Source: JADFRD01 sp964491015 (GTDB taxonomy: Bacteria > Fidelibacterota > Marinisomatia > Marinisomatales > TCS55). Taken from it: a stretch of DNA of 64,000 nucleotides. The notes under the pieces are model-generated. The model was not told the origin of the DNA. It did not search any database and was given only the letters and a program-made list of their open reading frames with translations. Every line of letters begins with the position of its first letter. Position 1 is the stretch's first letter. The DNA lies in assembly GCA_964491015.1 (NCBI GenBank), contig CAZBEY010000001.1, positions 99,629-163,628 on the forward strand, written 5' to 3'. This document shows positions 35,620 through 43,526 of the stretch, in pieces. A program made the translations under genes and the position numbers.

Positions 35620-38600
35620 ATGAGAAACATTATATTTATTATTGGATTGATCGCGATGTTATTTGCTCAAAATAGCAATAGTGAATTTCGTGCCACTTGG
35701 ATTATTACCTGGGATTGGATCAGTCCTGATAAATCCGCAGAGGAAATTCGGGATCATATTCGAGAAATACTGGACAATCATGTGGATGCTCACATGACAT
35801 CCGTACTTTTTCAAATACGTCAAAGTGGAACCGCATACTATAATTCTTCCTTTGAACCGTGGGGACATTACGCAGGTTACTCCGATCCGGGTTTCGATCC
35901 CCTTGAGTTTGCTGTCCGTGAAGCGCATCTCCGAGGTCTGGAATTACATGCCTGGTTTAATACGTTTCAAGTTTCAAGTACGCAGGATGGAACACCAGCA
36001 GAGGACCATCCGGAATGGGTTTGCCGTGACCAGGATGGAAATCCCATGGAATCTTATCGTTCAATTTCTCCCGGATTAGAAGCAGTGAGGGAGTATTTAC
36101 TGGATGTTGCCATGGAGGTGGTGAATAATTATGATATTGACGGGCTCCATCTTGACTATGTCCGGTGGAATGAATATACAAATACAATGAACAAAATGAA
36201 TTTTAAAGAGCAGGTTGAAGAAATATATATGACGGATGGATGGATTACTGATGCACAAATACAAGAAATCAATCGAAATCAATCCGGGAGGTATTTGTAT
36301 GATATTGATCACCCGTATAGTGGTGGTGTTCCTGCAGGATTTTCATCCTGGGAGGAATGGTGGCGATCATCAGTAACCGAGTTTGTAAGTGCTCTCCATG
36401 ATTCAATCCGGATTGTGAAACCACATGTACGTTTATCTGTAGCAGCCCTTGGCAAATATAATTGGGGCGGGTGGCAAGGATACGGAACTGTTTATCAGGA
36501 TGCAGCCCTATGGTTTAATGAAGGATTTATCGACCAGTTAACACCGATGCATTATCACTGGAAGACAGGAACGGGATTCCTGGGTATGCTCGTAAATGAT
36601 TGCCCCAATTGCTGGTCGGACTATATTCAAGATGGGATTGCCGAGAATCGTATCTTTTCAGTGGGTCCTCCTTCCTATTCAATGTCATGGAAGAATCACA
36701 AAGATGTTGTTAATGATTGCAGAACGGTTGACTGGGTGAATGGATTTCAATTCTTCAGTTCTGGTTCGTGGGACTTTTTTGGTAGTTGGGCAGATGCAGG
36801 AAATACATTTTTTATAAAAAAGACTAAAATACCCGAGAGTTTTTCCACGGAAAGTATTCAACCAAATGCACCGGTTTTAAACGTAAATCAAATAGACAGC
36901 CTTTATTACCAATTGAAGGTGACACCATCGGATACAAGTCACCCCAACTGGTTCATCGTTTACCGATCAGAAACAGATAGTATCAATTCAAGTAATGATG
37001 AAATCATTTATGTGGGTTTTATGGACTCAGCATTTACAATGACGGATTCGTTCGATGGCACTCAGAACTTTAATGGACAATACCATTATTATACAACTCA
37101 GGCCAACCGGTTTTGGAAAGAATCACTCCCCTCGAATATTTTCGTATCGGATTCAATTCCATCTTTTGCTCCCGTTATCGTAAACATTTACCCCGGAAAC
37201 CTGGATTCTGTTGACGTGACTACTTCCCCTGTAATCACTTTTTCAAAAACAATGACAACACAGGATTCATACAACGCCATTACCATCACACCAGATCCAG
37301 GTCATAACCTTGTGTGGAGCAATTTAAACAAATTGGTGACGATCAATGTTTGGTATAATCTTGAATACGATACGACATATAGTATCGTCGTTTCTTCTGA
37401 TTTGGTAGATGTAAATAATGTCGCTTTAGATGGAAACGGCGATGGTATCCCTGGTGATGACTATTCTTTTCAATTTCGAACTTTTGATCGAGATGTTTTG
37501 GGACCCATGATTACTGAAACGTCATTTAGCACAGATAGTACGGTCGATATCGGACAATTGCTTACAGTTGCATTTGATGAAGAAGTTAACTCTGCATCTC
37601 TAAATACTAACTCAGTGCTATTAACAGTGAACAATAACACCATTTCCTACAATAATGCATATTCAATATTTAACGAAGAATTTTCATCGTATACAATCAG
37701 ACCAATCGAAGGACATTTCAGTGCAAATACAGAATACCAAATACAGTTTACAGAAGGAATAACAGACCTGAATGGCAATCCAATGCAGCCCATAACATTC
37801 ACATTCAATTCTGAATCTCAAGTATATGATGAAGTTGCTTTTATTGAAGATTTCGATAATACTGCCAATTGGTGGAATCCCAGTGGCAGCGGTTCAACGG
37901 TGGGGGTTCTTTCCGGGACGTCGTTTGGAAAAGATAATACCATATCTATTCCAGGTACTTATCCCAGGACTTCAGCCAAATTGTCCTATGTTTGGGATAC
38001 ATCAACCTCTGAACATTTAATTCGAACTTACCTCTCAGGAGGCGATCCAAGAGCTGTTGATTTCGATACCAGTTATACTCTCGAATGTTACATATACGGT
38101 GATGGGAGTCACAATTATTTTAGATTTGCTTTAGATGATAATTTACCCACCACGGCAGGCAGCTACCATGAAGTCAGTGAATGGCTTGAAATCAACTGGA
38201 TTGGATGGAAACTGATTACATGGGATCTGGGTACTGATCCAGTAGGTACATGGATAGGTAACGGTTTATTAGAAGGTACATTGCGCACAGATTCCTTCCA
38301 AATGACTTACAATCAAGCATTCGGTATCAGCGAAGGCGCAATTTATTTTGATGATTATAGAATTACAAAAAAATCCTTCAGCTTGGTCACAGGTAAAGAT
38401 GAACCTAATGTTCCGGAAAAAGTGACTCTACATCAAAATTATCCTAATCCATTCAATCCGATTACCGAGATACAATACTCAGTACCCCAACATGGATATG
38501 TTTCCATCATTGTATACAATTTGCTTGGGCAACATGTGAAAACGCTTTTTACCGGCGATCAAAATGCGGGTTCGCATACAGTGATTTGGGATGGAAGCGA

Positions 38601-38694
38601 TTCTTACGGCCAAACAGCTCCATCCGGGATTTATTTCTGTCAATTAAAATCGGCACATGAAATAAAAACAATCAGGATGGTATTTACAAAATAA
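35620..38694 (+). CDS. GHL10-type glycoside hydrolase with Ig-like domains and T9SS sorting domain
   Basis: 1024 residues from ATG 35620, where the signal peptide MRNIIFIIGLIAMLFAQ begins; an in-frame ATG at 35578 adds 14 residues. Domains in order: GHL10/DUF187 glycoside hydrolase (about 20-390; FRATWIITWDW, GLELHAWFNTF, IDGLHLDYVRW), FN3-like linker, two Big_5-type Ig domains (about 513-623 and 627-730), a beta-rich module (about 741-917), then a type A T9SS tail (about 932-1024; HQNYPNPFNPITEIQYS, ending IKTIRMVFTK). GHL10 enzymes act on surface or cell-wall glycans. It should be secreted to the cell surface. The module before the tail is shared with the amidase at 40007. Confidence 0.9.
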   Translation: MRNIIFIIGLIAMLFAQNSNSEFRATWIITWDWISPDKSAEEIRDHIREILDNHVDAHMTSVLFQIRQSGTAYYNSSFEPWGHYAGYSDPGFDPLEFAVREAHLRGLELHAWFNTFQVSSTQDGTPAEDHPEWVCRDQDGNPMESYRSISPGLEAVREYLLDVAMEVVNNYDIDGLHLDYVRWNEYTNTMNKMNFKEQVEEIYMTDGWITDAQIQEINRNQSGRYLYDIDHPYSGGVPAGFSSWEEWWRSSVTEFVSALHDSIRIVKPHVRLSVAALGKYNWGGWQGYGTVYQDAALWFNEGFIDQLTPMHYHWKTGTGFLGMLVNDCPNCWSDYIQDGIAENRIFSVGPPSYSMSWKNHKDVVNDCRTVDWVNGFQFFSSGSWDFFGSWADAGNTFFIKKTKIPESFSTESIQPNAPVLNVNQIDSLYYQLKVTPSDTSHPNWFIVYRSETDSINSSNDEIIYVGFMDSAFTMTDSFDGTQNFNGQYHYYTTQANRFWKESLPSNIFVSDSIPSFAPVIVNIYPGNLDSVDVTTSPVITFSKTMTTQDSYNAITITPDPGHNLVWSNLNKLVTINVWYNLEYDTTYSIVVSSDLVDVNNVALDGNGDGIPGDDYSFQFRTFDRDVLGPMITETSFSTDSTVDIGQLLTVAFDEEVNSASLNTNSVLLTVNNNTISYNNAYSIFNEEFSSYTIRPIEGHFSANTEYQIQFTEGITDLNGNPMQPITFTFNSESQVYDEVAFIEDFDNTANWWNPSGSGSTVGVLSGTSFGKDNTISIPGTYPRTSAKLSYVWDTSTSEHLIRTYLSGGDPRAVDFDTSYTLECYIYGDGSHNYFRFALDDNLPTTAGSYHEVSEWLEINWIGWKLITWDLGTDPVGTWIGNGLLEGTLRTDSFQMTYNQAFGISEGAIYFDDYRITKKSFSLVTGKDEPNVPEKVTLHQNYPNPFNPITEIQYSVPQHGYVSIIVYNLLGQHVKTLFTGDQNAGSHTVIWDGSDSYGQTAPSGIYFCQLKSAHEIKTIRMVFTK

Positions 38695-38793
38695 TTGTCA
38701 GAGCGAGGGTTGGAAAGACGACGCTATCTCCTTAGTAAGGCTAAAGCAAGGCGATTGCCACGTCGAAACTGAAGTTGCGCTTCGCAATGACAG
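38695..38793. repeat. Degenerate palindromic element of the GTCATTGCGAAG type
   Basis: Starts TTGTCAGAGCGAGG and ends CTTCGCAATGACAG, which is nearly the reverse complement of the start; the interior has GGCGATTGCCACGTCG. This layout matches dispersed intergenic repeats ending in CGCAATGAC that occur in many bacterial genomes. Only one copy is in the window. It begins directly after the GHL10 stop codon. Confidence 0.5.
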
Positions 38794-39349
38794 TGGAGGA
38801 CAGGCCCAACTACGTTCCTTCGGCCAAGCCCTCTTGCACTTTGCTTTTTGCCTACACTTTTCGATTTCGGTAGACAAACGGTGGACAATCTTCTCCATCA
38901 TTTAGAAAGAAATACTTCCTTACTTTGCGAAGTCCTTGAAAGATCGCTGAACTTATTTATTTATTGGAACATTTGAATCAATCCAGAGCTTTCCAAAGGT
39001 AGTTTTTCATACACTCAAAACGGGGATAAAATTATGGAGCAAAGCGAAATCATTTTTAAACGCCAGCACACTCCTAAAATCACCTTATCCATTCAAATAA
39101 ATGGTCATTTTTTAATAATATCACCCCTTCGGGATTATATTTTTTACTCACATTTTTTATCATCGTGACACTCCTTTGGGGTTAAAAAGGGCTTCCCCAT
39201 CGATGAGAATCTGCCTCTGGGGCTGCTTCGGCAGACTGGTATTTAGAAGGGGATTTAGTAATTGGGGAAGTTTAATTCAAATATTTTTACCCTGCGCCCT
39301 CGTCCGAACAGCTAAATAGCCAGGCTTCCTGCATGGGAGGAGACTTTCT
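38695..39349. other. Intergenic region between convergent genes, with palindromic repeats
   Basis: About 650 bases without a convincing gene. The left part is the dispersed-repeat-like element listed at 38695-38793. Further right, CACCCCTTCGGGATT and CACTCCTTTGGGGTT (about 39121-39185) are two copies of a degenerate 15-base palindrome-like string, and TCTGCC...GGCAGA forms a hairpin near 39210-39235. The composition is more G+C-rich than the other gaps, consistent with accumulated repeat elements. Confidence 0.5.
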
Positions 39350-39862
39350 TTATTTTAGGAAAATCATTTTCCTGGTCTGCACAAAGTCTCCGGCTTGGAT
39401 CTGATAGAGATAGACTCCAGCGCTCACCGCATTGCCATTATCATTGGTTACGTTCCAGATTACTGATTTAAAGCCAACATCTTGGGTAGCATTAACTAAT
39501 GATTTAACCTGTTTCAATTGATTAGACACAACCTTATTACTTAATTCTTTGTCAACTTCAGATTTTATATCAGTTAAATAAATCCAGTCAAACGTCAAAT
39601 TATTTTGTCTTTTCTTTAAATGATAATTAGATGTTGGATTATTATTATTTGAATTGAAAGTTTTACTTTTACCTGAATCATGTTCTTTTTGTTTAACAAT
39701 GTCAGCGTTTTCTAATTCAATAAAAACTATTGAAATTCCGATTAGTAGAGATAAAAATACCGATAAAAAGAAGAATTCCCAAAAGGATTGGTCTTTTTTT
39801 GTTGCAATAGTTCCTACAACATTTGATAATGATAGCCAGATAATAAAAAAAACCGCGATCAC
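39350..39862 (-). CDS. Small membrane protein joined to a partial T9SS sorting tail (probable gene remnant)
   Basis: 170 residues, GTG start at 39862 (an in-frame stop lies 36 bases upstream and there is no ATG). Residues 1-50 have two membrane helices around VVGTIATKKDQSFWEFFFL, like small SHOCT/zinc-ribbon-associated membrane proteins. Residues 55-110 are low-complexity (an Asn run). The last 50 residues, VKSLVNATQDVGFKSVIWNV then SAGVYLYQIQAGDFVQTRKM, are the second half of a T9SS tail without the NYPNPFNP half and without a signal peptide. A membrane protein cannot normally carry such a tail, so this looks like a deletion fusion of two genes. Confidence 0.55.
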   Translation of the reverse strand: MIAVFFIIWLSLSNVVGTIATKKDQSFWEFFFLSVFLSLLIGISIVFIELENADIVKQKEHDSGKSKTFNSNNNNPTSNYHLKKRQNNLTFDWIYLTDIKSEVDKELSNKVVSNQLKQVKSLVNATQDVGFKSVIWNVTNDNGNAVSAGVYLYQIQAGDFVQTRKMIFLK

Positions 39863-40006
39863 AGACCCCTTTTTATGAAGTCCATTGCTACACGGCTATA
39901 TAGAAATAATGATTTTTATACTAGAAAACAAGGTGAAATTCAGCGCATTAAGCGTTCAGGATTGTATATTAATTATTTCCTTATTTTCTATTAAGAAGTA
40001 CTTTTT

Positions 40007-42508
40007 TTATTTTAACAGAACCATTCGTTTCGTCATTTGTCTGTCATTGGTTTTTAAGGAATAAAAATATACACCACTGGGAACGGATACTCCATTTTGA
40101 TCTTTCCCATTCCATTTAACAGTGTATGTCCCTTCTGGTAGCTGTTTATTAACCAATGTTTGAACACTGTTTCCAAGTAATGAATAAATGGTAATCTCAG
40201 TATTCTCCATTGAGGGGAGTGAAAACTCAATAATGGTCTCCGGGTTGAAAGGGTTTGGATAATTTTGTTTAAGGACAAAATCAACAGGGATATTTGCTTG
40301 GTCCAAAATATTTAGTTCCACTTCTTCAACCAATCGTAAATCATCAATGATAATATGACCTTCAGATATATTCCCGGGAGAATATGATAGTTGAAAGCTG
40401 TCAAAACGCAGATTTCCATCCAACGATCCATCTCCAATCCAAGTTCCTGTACCATCCTCCATCATATTCCAGGATATTAGTTTCCAGCCATACCAATCAA
40501 TTGTAACCCAGGGACTAACCTCATGATTACTTGCTCCGGATTGTGGAACATTATCATCAACACAAAATCGAAATAAGGTTCCATTTCCATCACCGAATAC
40601 GAACGCTTGCATAATATCATTTGCATTAAACGTAATATTTCTGGGATCTCCAGAACCCAAGTACTCTCTAATCAGCCAGTCGGAGGCATTCACATCCCAG
40701 CTATACTGTATATTCATGGCAACCTGGCTGTCTGTAAGGTGATTTAACACATCCGAGTTTGGACTCATTCCTGTCTCGCCGGCAACAGTTCCAGTCGTGC
40801 TGCCGCTCATACCGGGCGCCCACCAATTACCGGTTAAATTATTTTCAAAATTGTCCAATTTATTTATTGCCCAGTCTGTATTTCCCGTTTGAAAACTAAG
40901 ATTAAACGCCCCTAGGATTGTATTACCAAAAAGGTCTCTAATACCCGGAATAATTCTGGTGATAAATACTTCATTTGGAAATAGCGGATTCTCAGGGAAA
41001 AGACTTACCACACTGTGGTCATTAATGCTATACTCTTCGATCAGAATTGGAATGTTTTCACCTGTCTGAAATCGTTCTAACCTAATAATGTCCTGTAGCG
41101 TGTCCGGATTGCCAATGACTTCGTTGAATGTGAAATTGATTAATGGATGCTGTTCAATATTGGATGATGTCATCGATGGATATAAATCAACCAGTATCGG
41201 CGCTTCTATATCACTGGCGCTGCTGGAATAATGTAGTGTAAATTTTCCACCGGGAGTTCCATCAGCATTACCATCAATAAAGTGGCCATAAACATCCTGG
41301 GCAGTTTCTGTTACTGTGACAGTAAAGTTTGTTTCATACAAAGAACTATCGGGATAAATCAATAATGTTTTTGAATTATTTATCCATCGAAAGGATAATG
41401 GAATCGATGGTGATAAAACAATTGCAAGTTCTGTACTGTCTTGATTCATCGGTCGGGAAAAATGGATTTTTATGGGATCCCAAGCAGGAAAACCTTGTTC
41501 CCCTTCTTCAGGGATTGTTCCCAAAACAATCGGTGGCGTGGAAGATAATAATTCGATATCCTGGAAAGTGAAAAATGAGCTGTTGATATCAACCAAAAGT
41601 GTGTCGGAATAATAGCCTTCAGCGCTAACAATAAGTGGTATGGCTGAATCGGGTAGATCCTCGAAAAAATAAAATCCATTATGCAACGTATTTGGATCGT
41701 TAGAATAATTATTAAATAAAGAAGCATACGTGTCTGTTGTATATGTTTGGTTATTTAACAAAACGGTTGCACCGTTAATCGGAATTCCGCTTTCCAGATC
41801 ACGTATTATTCCTGTACAGATGCCTACAAATGGTCTGTTAATATTATGGTACTCAAGAATAGACCAATAAAATAAATATGCTAACATCCGTTTGTATTCC
41901 GAATTCATAAAGAGTTGATTTTGAGATGGATTTGAATGGTGTCCCTCTTCGCTTAGTTCGGATGGCATATTCGTATTTCGATTCACATAGAGGTAGGGAC
42001 CTTCCCAACTATTGGAACAAGCGCCGGTATAACTGTAAAAGCTGCAATCACCTCTTGAACCAATGGTTGGAATTCTCATTCCTGCGGTCAATAAATTAAT
42101 CATATAACCACTCATTTCCTCACCGCCGACTGGAGGGTCCGGTTGTCCATTAAACAACTCACCCCACAACAATAATGTATTATTGTGTTCCGAAGCCCCG
42201 GCATTACTGTGGATGGAATGGTACCAGGACGCTCCAACAGAATTTGCATGGTGAGTGCGCTGATAGAGCGATACCTGCTGTTGGTCATTTTTTCTTGAAA
42301 CATAAGCTGTGTCAATATCTGTCTGATTTAACAGAATGTCTTGTAGATGGAGTCCAACTCTTAATACTTCTTCGGCTTCTGAGTAGCCGTTAACACCCAT
42401 ATTTTCCTTTTGGCTGTGTCCCTGATCAATAAAAATATTCCATCCGGATAACCCGGTTATCTGACTATACAGACCGGAAATTGTTAATAATACAATGAAA
42501 CGCTTCAT
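40007..42508 (-). CDS. Secreted N-acetylmuramoyl-L-alanine amidase with T9SS sorting domain
   Basis: 833 residues. Signal peptide 1-18, Amidase_3 domain about 22-225 (zinc ligands in FIDQGHS, SEAEE and HSIHSNAG; catalytic Glu region LSEEGHHSNPSQNQL), a carboxypeptidase-regulatory-like beta domain (about 229-320), two Big_5-type Ig domains (about 322-425 and 434-545), the beta module shared with the GHL10 protein (about 549-726) and a type A T9SS tail (KQNYPNPFNPETIIEFSLP; ends MTKRMVLLK). Such amidases cleave peptides from peptidoglycan. A T9SS tail puts it outside the outer membrane, so the target may be foreign cell walls or debris. It overlaps the upstream propeller gene by 4 bp. Confidence 0.9.
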   Translation of the reverse strand: MKRFIVLLTISGLYSQITGLSGWNIFIDQGHSQKENMGVNGYSEAEEVLRVGLHLQDILLNQTDIDTAYVSRKNDQQQVSLYQRTHHANSVGASWYHSIHSNAGASEHNNTLLLWGELFNGQPDPPVGGEEMSGYMINLLTAGMRIPTIGSRGDCSFYSYTGACSNSWEGPYLYVNRNTNMPSELSEEGHHSNPSQNQLFMNSEYKRMLAYLFYWSILEYHNINRPFVGICTGIIRDLESGIPINGATVLLNNQTYTTDTYASLFNNYSNDPNTLHNGFYFFEDLPDSAIPLIVSAEGYYSDTLLVDINSSFFTFQDIELLSSTPPIVLGTIPEEGEQGFPAWDPIKIHFSRPMNQDSTELAIVLSPSIPLSFRWINNSKTLLIYPDSSLYETNFTVTVTETAQDVYGHFIDGNADGTPGGKFTLHYSSSASDIEAPILVDLYPSMTSSNIEQHPLINFTFNEVIGNPDTLQDIIRLERFQTGENIPILIEEYSINDHSVVSLFPENPLFPNEVFITRIIPGIRDLFGNTILGAFNLSFQTGNTDWAINKLDNFENNLTGNWWAPGMSGSTTGTVAGETGMSPNSDVLNHLTDSQVAMNIQYSWDVNASDWLIREYLGSGDPRNITFNANDIMQAFVFGDGNGTLFRFCVDDNVPQSGASNHEVSPWVTIDWYGWKLISWNMMEDGTGTWIGDGSLDGNLRFDSFQLSYSPGNISEGHIIIDDLRLVEEVELNILDQANIPVDFVLKQNYPNPFNPETIIEFSLPSMENTEITIYSLLGNSVQTLVNKQLPEGTYTVKWNGKDQNGVSVPSGVYFYSLKTNDRQMTKRMVLLK

Positions 42509-43419
42509 CGTTGGACCTCCACCATGTACAGGGTATTATTGGCATCTGTATCATAAATAATATGAGTATTGTCAACCCAAGTCGGTCTCATGGCTATCAA
42601 ATTAATCCCTTTTGTGAGATTTGTCAGATTCGTTCCATCGGAATTCACAATATAAATATCAGATTGTGTAATGGTATGTCCGTCATCTGATGTACGCATA
42701 AATACTATGATGTTCCCGTCCGGAGACCATTCTGTCTCATGCCCAATACCCAGATTGATTGTGGAATGATTTTCTACATTCAGAATGATCAAATTCCCCC
42801 CATATTCTTCAAATAAAATATGGGTTTTTTGGGGCGATACCACTAAATCATGGATTTCCTTTTTATTGGTAAAAAATACCGTTTTTGTTGACGCCTTTTC
42901 CCTTAATAAATAAATAGTGTTTTTTTCAAAATTATAGTATTCCTGCTGAGATAAATTTTTACGAGAAATTTCATGAATTACAGACTCTCCAATATTACCG
43001 GATAAAATTATTTTATTTCCATCAATCCATCTGATTTTACCGGGTAATTTGGTTTTTTCAGAGATTGCAATTATCTTTCCCCCCGTTTCTATATTATATA
43101 TAACCAATGAATTGTATCGTCTTTTTCCAAGGAAGAGGGCTGGCTTGTATGCTATGCTGCTTCCTGAAGGTGACCAACCATATCCAAAACCGGCTGCGAA
43201 CTCATCTGTAATCTCAATCACTGATTTATCGACCATATTGAACAGGTAAAGACCGGCATAATTTGGTGATGTAAATGATAAATAATGGCCATCGGGTGAA
43301 AGTTGAGGATTAATGGCGCCAGATACAGATTGATAAATTATCTGATGATTGACCGGCTCTTGAGCGATTAGAAATACTATTGAAAAGATAAGATTGATTT
43401 GGGGAAATTTTCTAACCAT
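42505..43419 (-). CDS. Secreted WD40-like/TolB-type beta-propeller protein
   Basis: 304 residues with a signal peptide (LIFSIVFLIAQ) and PD40/TolB-type blades: INPQLSPDGHYLSFTS, YGWSPSGSSIAYK, HETEWSPDGNIIVFMR and MRPTWVDNTHIIYDTD. Such propellers usually bind protein or glycan partners. Translationally coupled (ATGA) to the amidase gene, so the pair probably works together at the cell envelope. It follows the terminator at 43468-43502 and has its own upstream space. No sorting tail, so periplasmic is likely. Confidence 0.82.
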   Translation of the reverse strand: MVRKFPQINLIFSIVFLIAQEPVNHQIIYQSVSGAINPQLSPDGHYLSFTSPNYAGLYLFNMVDKSVIEITDEFAAGFGYGWSPSGSSIAYKPALFLGKRRYNSLVIYNIETGGKIIAISEKTKLPGKIRWIDGNKIILSGNIGESVIHEISRKNLSQQEYYNFEKNTIYLLREKASTKTVFFTNKKEIHDLVVSPQKTHILFEEYGGNLIILNVENHSTINLGIGHETEWSPDGNIIVFMRTSDDGHTITQSDIYIVNSDGTNLTNLTKGINLIAMRPTWVDNTHIIYDTDANNTLYMVEVQR

Positions 43420-43467
43420 GATTGTTAACCTTTTTTAGGGAGAAAAGCTTACTGGGTATTGCTTGAT

Positions 43468-43502
43468 AAAAAAAGAGAGCCTCGAATAAATCAAGGCTCT
43501 CT
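43468..43502 (-). terminator. Rho-independent terminator
   Basis: Read on the minus strand: AGAGAGCCT, an 11-base loop, AGGCTCTCT, then seven T residues. The 9-bp stem is perfect. It lies 24 bases after the stop of the duplicated propeller gene and ends the long surface-protein transcript. Confidence 0.93.
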
Positions 43503-43526
43503 ATTATCATAAGATATTGATTAGGA

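Noticed and set aside
38698..38901. 67-codon minus-strand open frame after the GHL10 gene
   Set aside because: It lies wholly in repeat-like intergenic sequence; the frame is a by-product of the palindromic element.
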